Made by a program: the position numbers and the translations under genes
Source of the DNA: Bolinopsis microptera
Lineage: Eukaryota; Ctenophora; Tentaculata; Lobata; Bolinopsidae
Direction of reading: 5' to 3'
Length of the DNA stretch: 64,000 nucleotides
Assembly (NCBI RefSeq): GCF_026151205.1
Contig: NC_087080.1
Coordinates: 4,381,096 to 4,445,095, forward strand
The notes under the pieces: model-generated
Database searches by the model: none
The model's input: the letters and a program-made list of their open reading frames with translations, nothing else
What the model was told of the DNA's origin: nothing
Shown here: positions 42,600-54,230 of the stretch, piece by piece
How the letters are laid out: the number at the start of each line of letters is the position of its first letter
Numbering within the stretch: position 1 is the stretch's first letter

Positions 42600-42785
42600 A
42601 TACGTTGCTTCGTGGCCCCACCCCATACAGATATTTTTGCATGAATATTTAGTTGATTTGAAACACTTAGTATGGATGGCATTATTACAGTTTTCACACT
42701 CTAGTAAAGGTTGTCCAATGTTAATAGATCTACTACATGGCTCACACACATCTTTAATCATTTTCATAATCATTTTTACTAACAT
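42600..42785 (-). pseudogene. PHD-like zinc-finger fragment, probably from a LINE
   Basis: From ATG 42785 the frame reads MIKDVCEPCSRSINI.., then LLECENCNNAIHTKCF. The pattern C-x2-C...C-x2-C-x4-H-x2-C is the first part of the PHD-like finger found at the start of many animal LINE proteins. The frame continues without similarity to 42504. It has no partner domain nearby, so it looks like a fragment. Confidence 0.5.
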
Positions 42786-42799
42786 TTTTACTACTTAAA

Positions 42800-43842
42800 G
42801 TTAAGTGGGGTTGTTGGACCCCACTGACTGGTTGTGTTTTCCAAGTCTTGGTCAGTTAGAAGCAGAATATGAACATAAGAGATCAGAATTATAAAATCAT
42901 CATGTGACTCGGCCAGAACGTTATTCAAATTCTAATAGCGTTTGTTTGTCACTCACCACGAATCGTTGTATAACATTTCTTTCTCTAGATTTTCATGATA
43001 TGATAGACTTTTTACAATTTCAGTTTTGTGAAACTTTACGTTCACTGTTAACCTATTGAGGGAGAAAGATACACAGTCTCGCAGAATTCAAATCTATGAT
43101 CGTATTTAATCAAATTCAATCGTTTTATCATTAAAAAACATTATAGTTTCATCAAAATCAATCGTTTTAAATGAAATAACGAAAAATAATTGTCCAACGG
43201 TGATTCAATTGCAGTTCAATGCTTACTAATATAATAATTCTTCAATCATATAGTACTATGTTTACTGTACACTACAATGTACAGTAGGGTGTCAGAATTA
43301 TTGTTTGAAATTTTATTTCTATTGTATGATGAAATCAATATTTTTCAACGGTTCATAACTTTACTTCTGAATATCGAAAATACGAAATTAAAAACTGGTC
43401 TGTAGACAATCGTTTGAACTTTTTCTTAATTCCAGAATTTTGTGTTGATGTACCTCAAAACCCATAATTTAGGCCGTTTTCTAAAGGGTCGATTCCATAC
43501 TTGGTTAGATTTATGAAGGAGTAAGGGATTAATGTGTAATTGTACATGTAGATGTACTGAAGGGTATTAATATTACCAATATACTTCCTCAATCATACAC
43601 GCAACCCCTCACACAAGTAACAAAACAGTTCCAAATAATACCCCTCTGCAAATTGTCCAGCTAATATATAAAAGTATAAATAACAAATGCTTAAAGAAAG
43701 GTGTCTTTGGTTTTATGGTCTGGGTAGGGACATGTTGTTCTGTTGAAGTCTGATCTGACAATATAAGACTCCTGCTTTCCTGACGGCACGTGACTAAACG
43801 AACCAGTTAAGTCCTCCCTGAAATATACACGTTTAATAGTAA
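42800..43842. other. No recognised gene
   Basis: AT-rich, without a supported frame or structure. Confidence 0.4.
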
Positions 43843-44128
43843 CTAGGTAACTAGGTTACCTAGTAAATTAGTAACTAGGTAATTAGGTTACCTAGTAAAT
43901 TAGTAACTAGGTAACCTAGTTACCTAGTAAATTAGTAACTAGGTAACTAGGTTACCTAGTAAATTAGTAACTAGGTAACTAGGTTACCTAGTAAATTAGT
44001 AACTAGGTAATTAGGTTACCTAGTAAATTAGTAACTAGGTAATTAGGTTACCTAGTAAATTAGTAACTAGGTAATTAGGTTACCAAGTAAATTAGTAACT
44101 AGGTAATTAGGTTACCTAGTAAATTAGT
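43843..44128. repeat. Minisatellite of GTAACTAGGTAA / AGTAAATTA units
   Basis: About eight copies of a unit near 35 bp made of GTAACTAGGTAA(C/T)TAGG, TTACCTAG and TAAATTA. The internal word CTAGGTAAC is a relative of the CAGGTAACC repeats elsewhere in the window. Confidence 0.9.
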
Positions 44129-44850
44129 GCTAAAAGTGTAGTAACTTATACTGTATTATTTGAAGGTTGAAACTAGGCAACTTATTGTAATATTACGGTA
44201 AGCATGAATATTGAAATTTTGCAAGCATCCGTTACTATTAAGCAACATCTTTAAAGATAATCTAATCTTTTATAGTTGATTTGTAACTTTTGTGATAAAA
44301 ACAATAAAATAGCTGTAATAAGGAAACAAAGAACAGCCAAGACAGATACTGCACTAAAGAAAACCCCTTAACAGAAAGCATCACTAACTAGAAGGTAAAA
44401 GATGCAAGTTTAGCACCATATTTGTAGAATCACAGCTTTGTTAGCACAGAAACAGAAAGAAGGATTACGTATATGTGTGTTTACTGGTCGGTAGAATTGT
44501 CGGTATGAAGACCACACCATATTTGGTCAATACAACTATACAAGTTGTGAGTTTTCTCCTTCAGTTAACCTGCACTTAGCCAAATGAAAGTACCAAAGTT
44601 GTATCGACCAAATACGGTGGTGAACAATCAACATTCTTTTTAACCAACCTTTAAATTTACCCATGATGACACATATACGTTAGAGATTTACAGAATTTGT
44701 CCGCATTAGTCGGTGTGGTCTCTATCAGTATGATAGCAAGAAAAGTGTGGCTAAGTGTTGCAACCTACATCTTCCAATAAGGAGCAGTGGCAGGCTTCTC
44801 CAGTAAAGAATTGGAAACATCGGATGGTGTCCTGTGACAGTTTGCCAAGT
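44129..44850. other. No recognised gene
   Basis: Non-repetitive AT-rich spacer between two tandem arrays. Confidence 0.4.
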
Positions 44851-45250
44851 TTAACTAACTTGTTTAATAACTGATTCAAGTTATTCCGTATGACCGAGCT
44901 TTAACTAACTTGTTTAATAACTAATTCAAGTTATTCCGTATTACTGAGCTTTAACTAACTTGTTTAATAACTAATTCAAGTTATTCCGTATTACTGAGCT
45001 TTAACTAACTTGTTTAATAACTGATTCAAGTTATTCCGTATGACCGAGCTTTAACTAACTTGTTTAATAACTAATTCAAGTTATTCCGTATTACTGAGCT
45101 TTAACTAACTTGTTTAATAACTAATTCAAGTTATTCCGTATTACTGAGCTTTAACTAACTTGTTTAATAACTGATTCAAGTTATTCCGTATGACCGAGCT
45201 TTAACTAACTTGTTTAATAACTAATTCAAGTTATTCCGTATGACTGAGTT
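44851..45250. repeat. 50-bp tandem array with a 150-bp higher-order pattern
   Basis: Eight copies start every 50 bp from 44851 (TTAACTAACTTGTTTAATAA). Two variants alternate: A (CTGATTCAAG..TGACCGAGC) and B (CTAATTCAAG..TTACTGAGC), in the order A B B A B B A then a final mixed copy. The 150-bp ABB block is therefore the unit of the latest amplification. Confidence 0.95.
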
Positions 45251-46585
45251 TATACTGAGACCCTTCCTACAGATACCTATTAGTAAATGATAGTACCCAT
45301 GTTAACTATTTCTGAAAGTGAGTAGCACCATCAACAATAAAAACGTCAATAACTGATTATAGGATTTTTGTTATTGCACATGTTGAAGTTAATGAAAAGT
45401 TTAATGTCAATTATTATTTCTTTGGATTGTCTGGAAGAAATGAACATTTGCAGCTTGGAGCCTGTGCAAAACAACTTTAACATTTTGAGAGAAACCAGCT
45501 GTTAACAAAGATACAAGTGGTATATTGAGTTGAATACAAATATGCAAATATGCAAATATTACAATATGCGAATATGCAAATATTTATTGCCTGGAGGTCT
45601 TTTGTAAACATATCATGATATATTTGTGGTCTTCAATGACAGCAGTATACGAAAGCTAAGGTTACCGAATCATCGACTATTCGATATGCAGTAGTATTCG
45701 GTTTACATGGTAACCGAATACCCATTCATCGAATACCGAATCCCCGTCTAAGATAGGTAAGGCGACATTAACATATGCACAGTTGTTGTGACAATTAGCA
45801 CACAAATGCGGGTATGTACCTGAACCGTGTGAGCGCAACTTTAGGAATACCAGGGAAGACTTGATTAACATGAACAGGACTGAGACACTGACACGATCTA
45901 TAAAGACTGTGTGTCACTTCTTATCTAGCATTAACAGCTCATGATACTTTACTTAAATATGTTTAATATGTTTAATATGCAATACTTAAAAGTGGCTATT
46001 TGTTGGTTTAATGTTGCAGTGAATGATGTGGATATAGTTGAGGATTCTCGTGGGGAGGTGAGGTACATTTGTTTACTTTAACAGTGAGGTTATGTTCAAC
46101 AGAAGACAGAGGTTTAATGTTGCAGTGAATTGATGCCATTGACTTTTCATGAATAATCGTGTTTTGTTGGAATTGGGTTCATCAGTCATGATCAATGTTA
46201 CTCTGTGTAAGATGATAAAAGTTTTACCTATTTTTTTGGTTAATTGTTTCCCATGCAGGTTTCTGTCCGACAAATATTACATTTTTGAAACGAATAATAT
46301 TTATCAAGGTGCTCAATAAGTTAATCTACTTTTGTATCTTTAATTATTAGTGTGATCTTGATCTTCCCGTTTCAACTGAACGGCCCATAGTATGCGAATA
46401 GATTAAACAATTCTCTGCATTATGATATTGCGTTCAAACATTTAAACAAACCCCTTCAAACTTCGATTAGTCGGAGAACAAAATAGAGGAATAAAATAAA
46501 CATTAGAAGTTTTTTATTGTAATGAAACAAGCATAATCTATAAGTCTATAAATGAATTGTGATGATAGAAAAATCAACTTTAGAC
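45251..46585. other. No recognised gene
   Basis: AT-rich. It holds a short ATATGCAAAT repeat at 45538-45585 and an inverted ACCGAAT/ATTCGGT cluster near 45664-45740. It includes the 3' flank of the GPCR gene on the minus strand. Confidence 0.45.
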
Positions 46586-49522
46586 TCACTTGACGGTGTT
46601 CATTCGCTGTTTCACATCTCCCGCTGACTTACAAATAACTGAACGGTACTTCTCCGATCTAGAAATAGGTCGGTTACAAATAACTGAGCGGTACTTCTTG
46701 GACCTGGAGAACGTTAACATATGAATTGATATCAAAACTAAGCATTATGAAACTTCTGACTTGCCTCGTTTAAGCTCAGTATATTAACTACTTCTACATA
46801 ACCTACGAAAAAATGTGCGAAAAAGACTGCTGTTCCGGAAGATTGCTAAAAAAAACACAATCTAAATAAAGATTAATATTTAGAAATTCTGACCTGATAA
46901 TAAAAACGAGTGGATTTGTAGCACTGTTACAGATTATGAATAGGGTTGCTACTGTTACTAAATACGTCTGTGCAGTTTCTGACATCCACTGTAGGGAGAG
47001 AAATGTGTTACTTAGTAACCTGGTTACCTGGTTACCTGAGAACCTGGTAACCTAGTTACCTGGTGAAAAAGTTACATAGTTACATGGTTACATAGTTACC
47101 TGGTTACATTAGTTAACAATATACTCACTACATGGGAAACATCAAAGACCCAAAGCACCACATAAGGTAACCAGAATATCAGGTAAAGGAACACCACGAT
47201 CAGTAGAGTGTGGGTAGCCTTCCTCGTTCTCTTTGTCCTCTTATCCGACCTGGCATCCGGACGACCTTCGTTTGGTTTAACTGACGTTTTACCACATATG
47301 TTGTTGATGATATCCCTGGGGTGATTGTTTTGTTTGTGACAGTGTTCTTAGAATGATGTAGTCATTTTATGATAGAAATATCATAAATGGAAAACTCTGT
47401 AACCGCCGCAAACATAAGTGCTCCTTCTGATTCAAATGTTTAATGATTTGTCAAATCATGATAAATGACAGGTTAAGTAACCGACAGGTTGGCAATTGTT
47501 ATAATAGGTTTGGTGATCGGGACCGGTTATTCTGAAAGCTAAATATATCAATATAAACGATGTCATTTAAATTTACGATATGTCTCTAATATATTGCATA
47601 TGTCTGAGTATAAATAATTGGGACAGTTTTTAAAGATCCCATTTTCAGACAATAAATATCGAACTGAATTTTATTTTTCCTCACAAGCCGCTACACTTTG
47701 AGGCAAAAAAGGATTTATTTGAATTAAAAATCGTTTTATCTTTTGTACCTTGGACTCCTCATGCCTTCTTTGAGGTTGAGAAGGATGATGACTATCATGG
47801 ACAAGAATAATATCGCAATGAAAGGTACTATAACCGTCGACACTGAGGGAGGTTATTTGGTTAAAGAAATAAATGCCTTAAATTATTAAATCGCAATCTC
47901 GATTAACTGTAGTCTAGACAATCTAACCGGAGCAAGTTTGTTTTGCAGGAGTGACCGATAAAGTCACGTTACAACACTATGTGCACTATTTCTTCACCAA
48001 TTAACAGATCAACTAATGAGAGCAGAAAGAGTTCAACATGTTAGTCTAGACGTCATCACATGATTAATAAATTATTCAAATGTAAGAACAGTTCCTACAT
48101 TGTAAGCAAAATTTTCAAAAAACAAATAAATTTACCTGATAGACAAGTTTGGAATGTAAAATAGTGGTAATCTACAGTCATTGCGGGGGAACAGAGAGTT
48201 GTGTAGTCATTATACATGAAGAATGACTCTGCCGCGTTGTCTGCCGAGACGAGGTGACGGTTTATGAAAATGGTGGCCGAGGCAAAGCAGAGGGCTATCA
48301 GCCAGTCGCACCCGAGGATGCACATCTGAAACATATGTTCCCTTGATTATGGATTTAAAAAAACAAATTTTAACTTCTATATATGGTCAAAACATGATAT
48401 AAACATATATGGTAACTACGGTTACTGCTACTTAGTATGGTTATTATTCCATCATGACATTGATCATATCAATTACCGGTGATTGACGTGATCACCCGAA
48501 ATAGAAACTATGTAACCAAGTTATAGAGGACTTACCACAGAGTCTCGGTTCATGATCAGGTTGTATTTAAGGGGCTAGGGGCAGGGTAACTGGTTACATG
48601 GTTACCTGGTAACCAGGTTATAGAGGACTTACCACAGACACTCCGTTCATGATCAGGTTGTATTTAAGGGGCAGGGTAACCATGGTTACCTGGTTACCTG
48701 GTTACCTGATAACCAGGTTATAGAGGACTTACCACAGACACTCGGTTCATGATGAGGTTGTATTTAAGGGGCAGGGTAACGGCGATGGTCCTGTCGATGG
48801 CAATGTTGAGGTTAGTGAGGGGCACTAGAACTCTGATTAGTATAAACATGAACCCGTTTATGTCACAGAGCCACTGGTATTTTACCTGAGGATGGTTTTT
48901 TGTTTAATTAACAATTTATATTTATTTATGCTGAACATCTTGGATTAAATATCAACGAAAATGCTATGATATTTCCCACTCAAAAAAAATCTTATGATTC
49001 AGTGCTTGTCAATGTGTGTTAACATATCAGCAAATCTGTTTACCCCATGTAGATTGTCAGGACTGTAGATTGTTGAATTTCTTCCAGTAAACAGAGCTAC
49101 CGCACTAGAAAATACAATGAATTTAATAATGAACAAGTTGATTTAAAACGACTGATGTTTTTAAGATCGTCAAAAGTCAGGAAATACCTGAAAGTAGTTA
49201 AAATAGAAAAGAGTCTAATGAATAATATAATAAACTTTTTAGACGTGATGACATGTGGTTACCTGGTTACCTGGTTACCTGGTTACCTGGTTACCTGGTT
49301 ACCTGATCACCTAGTTACCTGGTTACCTGGTTACCTGGTTACCTGATGGCTGATCACCTGGTTACCTGAAGGGTGTGATGACGAGAGAGTTGAGGATATC
49401 AACCAGACCCAGATGAGTGATGAACAGTGTAGCAGAGTTGGTCCAGCTGTTCATCTTCGTAACCACTAAGAATGTAAGGGTGTTCCCTATAATAGCTACC
49501 ACGAACACGCAGCATAACACCA
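46586..49522 (-). CDS. Class A GPCR, eight exons visible (5' partial)
   Basis: Exons in coding order: 49522-49366, 49104-49044, 48885-48733, 48325-48136, 47842-47749, 47315-47129, 46988-46894, 46703-46586. All have GT..AG ends and compatible phases, giving 350 aa to TGA. TM1 is VLCCVFVVAIIGNTLTFLVV. TM2 has HLGLVDILNSLVITPF. An ECL1 segment with an NST glycosylation site leads to WLCD, the TM3 disulfide Cys. IAIDRTIAV is the DRY box. ECL2 has the partner Cys in TTLCSP. TM6 is FLYLIFWLPYVV, and TM7 is FIICNSATNPLVFII, with NPLVF for NPxxY. The tail repeats (K/E)KYRSVIC. A peptide- or amine-type rhodopsin-family receptor is likely; the ligand is unknown. The first exon visible starts in phase 2, so an N-terminal exon is missing and I could not find it upstream. 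Its introns are full of CAGGTAACC repeats. Confidence 0.9.
47007..47110 (-). repeat. CAGGTAACC-type minisatellite in a GPCR intron
   Basis: A dozen degenerate 8-bp units (GGTTACCT, GTTACATA) in the intron between the TM6 and TM7 exons. Confidence 0.85.
48519..48800 (-). repeat. Threefold repeat of a GPCR exon end plus donor
   Basis: The genuine exon end (VTLPLKYNLIMNRVSV|GTAAGT) lies at 48733-48780. Two more copies with the same donor and the next 15 intron bases lie downstream in the intron, at 48617-48684 and 48519-48591. The nearer copy stays open (one Arg to Gly change). The farther one has a 7-bp insertion that breaks the frame. GGTAACC minisatellite fills the gaps. The exon itself contains GTTACCC, which matches the minisatellite. 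Confidence 0.9.
49257..49350 (-). repeat. CAGGTAACC array beginning at a GPCR splice donor
   Basis: In gene sense, the donor CCCTTCAG|GTAACCAGGTGATCAG (at 49366) runs straight into about ten CCAGGTAA units. Every unit repeats the donor word CAG|GTAAC. Confidence 0.9.
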
Positions 49523-49636
49523 CTGAAATATAAAGCTATCAGAGGAAATATCCACATTCAAATTTGCATAATAATCTAAATCTCGTGTAAAAAGTAGCAG
49601 GCAAACCACCGAATATAAAATAACTGTTGTTGCTAA

Positions 49637-50085
49637 TCTGGTTACCTGGTTACCTGGTTACCGGTTTACCTGGTTACCGGTTCACCTGGTTACCGGTTTA
49701 CCTGGTTACCGGTTTACCTGGTTACCGGTTTACCTGGTTACCGGTTTACCTGGTTACCGGTTTACCTGGTTACCGGTTTACCTGGTTACCGGTTTACCTG
49801 GTTACCGGTTTACCTGGTTACCGGTTTACCTGGTTACCTGTTTACCTGGTTACCGGTTTACCTGGTTACCGGTTTACCTGGTTACCGGTTTACCTGGTTA
49901 CCGGTTTACCTGGTTACCGGTTTACCTGGTTACCGGTTTACCTGGTTACCGGTTTACCTGGTTACCGGTTTACCTGGTTACCGGTTTACCTGGTTACCGG
50001 TTTACCTGGTTACCTGGTTACCGGTTTACCTGGTTACCAGTTTACCTGGTTACCTGGTTACCTGGTTACCTGGTTACTTGGTTAT
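49637..50085 (-). repeat. 16-bp GGTTTACCTGGTTACC array
   Basis: About 27 copies of a 16-bp unit (GGTTTACCTGGTTACC), bordered by 8-bp GGTTACCT units. It lies 115 bp upstream of the first visible GPCR exon. On the gene's strand each unit holds CAG|GTAAA and CCG|GTAAC. Confidence 0.95.
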
Positions 50086-50548
50086 AATAACTGTTGTTGC
50101 AAACCTCCAAAGAAGGTTTCCAAAGAAGGGTAAAGTGTAGGAGGTTCTTCCATGATATCGGCTGGACTGCTTAGTATACCCATTTTGTTCTTCCTTGCTA
50201 TGTAAATATGAATGGTTAATAAGTGTTGACGATTTCTTTTCAAATGTTTTTGTCCGAAGAATCAAATATTCAACAGGTTGTTGAAAATCTTCGATCGGAA
50301 GTCTTCATAATGTGGAAATAGTCGACATGAACAATTTTTTAAATGTCCAAGAAAGTGTTCTCTATAACGGAAACTTCGGTAGAAGTAATGTATGAGAAAG
50401 AGACATCAATAAGAAATAAAAAGAGGGCGAATTAAACCCCCAGAACTGCCAGGTTAAACACAATAAAAAACCACTCGCCAGTTGATAACCGACTTATCAA
50501 GTAAAACAAATATATTTACAATTAAGTAAAATATATCGGAGGATGGCC

Positions 50549-50834
50549 AGCTTGACAACGCTTTGCAAGTAAATAAACACCTTGGCCAAGCTGTGTCATT
50601 GTCCACTAGAAGGTATCTCACAAGATGGTTATCGATCTAACAAACCCCTTTCATGAAGACTATTGATCAGTGAAACCTGTCGACACGATCTAATTTCACA
50701 AAATAACCTTCATAGAAGAAATTGTTAGATCAATATCCATCATGAGCGGTCTTCTTCCTGTTCGCATGACATACTAGTGGACAATGGCACAGCTTGGGCA
50801 AGGTGTTTATTTGCTTGCGTTGCCTCAAGTTGGT
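50549..50834. mobile_element. Foldback MITE of about 285 bp
   Basis: The ends pair through AGTAAATAAACACCTTGGCC and AAGCTGTGTCATTGTCCACT with their complements at 50763-50830. Inner parts pair less well (ATCGATCTAACAA, CATGAAG). No target duplication was made out. Confidence 0.7.
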
Positions 50835-52829
50835 GCCTAAATTATCTTAAAACTTAATCTTGGCCACTGAATGCTGGCCACCTAGAGCTGGAAATAAAAA
50901 TATGAATAACATTTATCGATCAGCTATTTAAGATGTTGGTAACGGAGAAATAACGTAGGGTGGGAACTCGCGTAACCCCCACAGAAAAAGCACAGCTCCG
51001 GCAGGGTTCTACCGACAAATTGTGCAATTAAATTGCCGTTTAAATCAGCATCATTAACTTGTAATTTGTTAAAACTAAATGCTGGTTTCACGTCATGATT
51101 GATAAAGGATTGATTACAAGAATAAATTATTGATTGCAGGTAAAACGTACGATATTTATAAAGATTTCCGGCTTATCATATTTTGATCTGTTCCTCAATA
51201 CTTTACAACACGAAGCTGAACTCTAGCAAGGGAGAGAAAAGGCAAGGAATCACCAAGTACAGTAAAATTCGGCAACATTTCAGATAACCGCGGTACCTGG
51301 TTACCTAGCAACTGGTAAATTAATTGTTACGTAGTTGTCTCGAACGCATTAAAACTGTTTTTATTAAGCTCTGCAGAGGAAAGGAAGTAAGACAAAGGAG
51401 AAATTAAAAAACCATAACGTATTCAAGTATTAAAGTATTAAATCAACTATTTGCTTATTTAGGTATTAAATCACCTAATTGGGTATTAATCCACCAACGA
51501 GTCGATGTGTTCATTAAAACCATTCTAAACGTGTATTTATTATTTAACCAACCTTTTAATCAAGTTACTGTGCGTCAATACAAGTGGTCCTGCAAAATTT
51601 GAAACTACTCTCAATTCTTTAATCATATTTATGTACTAGTGTAACCCGAAAATTACAAACGGACGAATAGACGGAGTTTTCACTATTATTGAGGAGATAA
51701 AAGTAGTTAATTGAGCCGAAGGTACAAAATCATTTACAATTACTATTAGGCAAGAGAAAAGTGTATTCCATAATTTCTTCGCCCGAGGCCTCGCTGAAAT
51801 GGTCAGGTACTCATGTAACCATCTCGATCAAGTTAACCGAGGAGGAGTTAAGATATGTGTTATAATGTTATCCAACGGAATCATTAGCTAAAATAGTAAA
51901 ATTACAAATCAAATAAAGCGACATTTAATCTAATCTTCAGAAAACTTTCTCCTGAGAATTTAAGAGCACAAGAAATTGAATAAGCAATTATACCTCATAA
52001 GCATTAAAGTGCTTCAGATGAAATGTACCTCTTGTTGCTTGATGCTCAGCTAGCCTCCATTGTGATATTATTCACTAAATATACACTAGTATTATAGTAT
52101 TACACTTGTGAAAAGAGCCGCATCCTCAAGGAAACAGGAGGCCTGCCTAAAACACTTTAGTTATGCTTTGGTATCCAACGCAGATAATAGTTGGATATTC
52201 TCACCTCATTACAATCAGGGTACACTAGAGAGGTCTCATAAAAAAATACACAGTAAGAAAGAGTTTATAAACTCTTTATAAACACAGTATAAACACAGTA
52301 TAAATACTGTGTGGTGCAGGCCACTCCAACGACTAGGAGGAGATCTTTTCAAGTACAAGTAAGTAAGTCAGAAGAAACACATTAAAAAGTAATAAAGTAA
52401 TAAAGTTGGTTTCCTCAGCAGACAGAACCATCTTTAACCAGCCCCATCAAAATGACAGAAATACTCGAAAATTATCGTTGTATTCTCGGCACATATGTGT
52501 TAATACAACGTGTCAGTAGAACTTGTTATATAAGTTTTAGTATAACTAACGACTAACCTACCATCTGGGTGAAAGTGTAAGGACTTGCAGGTGCTAATCT
52601 CACCGATAGTGCTAATATCACTTATATACATATAGAGCTATTTATTGCAGCGATCTGTAGGGATCTGTAGGTACTGACTGACATTTCAATTTTACGGCGA
52701 GGATCTTAAAGAAGGCAGCCAGAATAACGTTAAAGCAAGTCTGAACTATTCCGAACAGAGTGTTAGAAACTAGAAATTGAATAAACTAGTAATATTTCAT
52801 TATGATTGTGGCGATCAATCTATAGAAAT
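50835..52829. other. No recognised gene
   Basis: About 2 kb of AT-rich sequence without supported frames. Small features are a short GTATTAAATCA repetition at 51420-51490 and an AAACACAGTATAA duplication near 52285. Confidence 0.45.
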
Positions 52830-52837
52830 GGAATTCT

Positions 52838-53628
52838 GGTTCTTTTGCGATAGTCAAAACGCGACAACTAGCGCTGGATGGCGACAACTAGCGCTATCCA
52901 GCGCTAGTTGTCGCCATCCAGCGCTAGTTGTCGCTATCCAGCGCTGGATAACGCTGGCCAGCGCAAAATATATATGTTCGATAATTGTCGCTATCCAGCG
53001 CTAGTTGTCGCCATCCAGCGCTAGTTGTCGCCATCCAGCGCTAGTTGTCGCTATCCAGCGCTAGTTGTCGCTGGCTATGCGACACTGCTCGCACGCGATA
53101 GTTTGCGATGGCCAGCGCAACTGGCCATCGCAGAAAACAGTTCGATAACTAGCGCTGGATAGCGACAACTAGCGCTGGCCAGCGCTAGCTGACGAGTAAT
53201 AGCGCAAAAATTTTGCGCTGGATATCGATGGCCAGCGCTGGCTATCGCTTAGCGCTGGCCAGCGCTGGCCAGCGCTAGTTATCGCTGGCCAGCGCTAGTT
53301 GTCGCTATCCAGCGCTAGTTATCGAACTGTTTTCTGCGATGGCCAGTTGCGCTGGCCATCGCAAACTATCGCGTGCGACAGTGTCGCATAGCCAGCGACA
53401 ACTAGCGCTGGATAGCGACAACTAGCGCTGGATGGCGACAACTAGCGCTGGATGGCGACAACTAGCGCTGGATAGCGACAATTATCGAACATATATATTT
53501 TGCGCTGGCCAGCGTTATCCAGCGCTGGATAGCGACAACTAGCGCTGGATGGCGACAACTAGCGCTGGATAGCGCTAGTTGTCGCCATCCAGCGCTAGTT
53601 GTCGCGTTTTGACTATCGCAAAAGAACC
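52838..53628. mobile_element. 0.79 kb AGCGCT-rich MITE with 8-bp target duplication
   Basis: Ends GGTTCTTTTGCGATAGTC and its complement. GGAATTCT flanks both sides (52830-52837 and 53629-53636). The body is nearly all AGCGCTGG/AGCGCTAG/CGACAACTAG words in two mirror-inverted halves. It is the same family as 33308-34932 but lacks that copy's unique centre, so one derives from the other by internal loss or gain. Confidence 0.9.
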
Positions 53629-53636
53629 GGAATTCT

Positions 53637-54173
53637 TTATATTTTTGACTGAACTATAAAAGGAGATTTTCAGCAGCCAGATTTTCAACAGTCATATGAT
53701 TTGCGATTCTAAAATTAAACTAACGATTTTTTCTTATAAACAGTGATTTCTTCTCATTCGAAAAGGGCTTTAAAATAATAATTGAAATCTTCCACAATTT
53801 AAAAAGTTGTCTGCTTAATGAGGTGCTCACTCCAACTAAAAAGGGGCGCTCTATGTTTTATTTTACATCTAGGCAAACTTAAGTTTCCACAACAGCAACA
53901 TAAGCGATTATTAACCGATTATCAAATGTCCCATATTAGTGTACTGAATCTACTGGTCACTAGGCTGGTTTCTACTTTACTAGGCTACTCCATAATACCC
54001 AGTCTGAAACAGGTGCATAATCTCGTGCCACGCATCTTTCAAATATTATTTATTTGATAATTATAGTGAGAGTTACAGGCTATGTACAATGTTTTGAAAA
54101 AGTAATGTTTCGGTGACCCGCAAAAATAGGGTAGTTGTAGGAAATTAGCACGAGAGTAACCAGATGTGCACCT
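53637..54173. other. No recognised gene
   Basis: AT-rich. A 79-codon frame at 53818-54057 has no motif. Confidence 0.4.
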
Positions 54174-54222
54174 TTTCTATCATGATTGTCAGGATCTGAG
54201 ATCCTGACAATCATGATAGAAA
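54174..54222. repeat. Perfect 49-bp palindrome (24-bp arms, 1-nt centre)
   Basis: TTTCTATCATGATTGTCAGG and the next four bases pair exactly with the sequence after the central G at 54198. It lies 8 bp before the 22-bp CACGTG array. Confidence 0.95.
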
Positions 54223-54230
54223 AAAGTAGT

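Noticed and set aside
49627-50133. 168-codon LPGY/RFTW repeat frame
   Set aside because: Translation of the 16-bp GGTTTACCTGGTTACC array.
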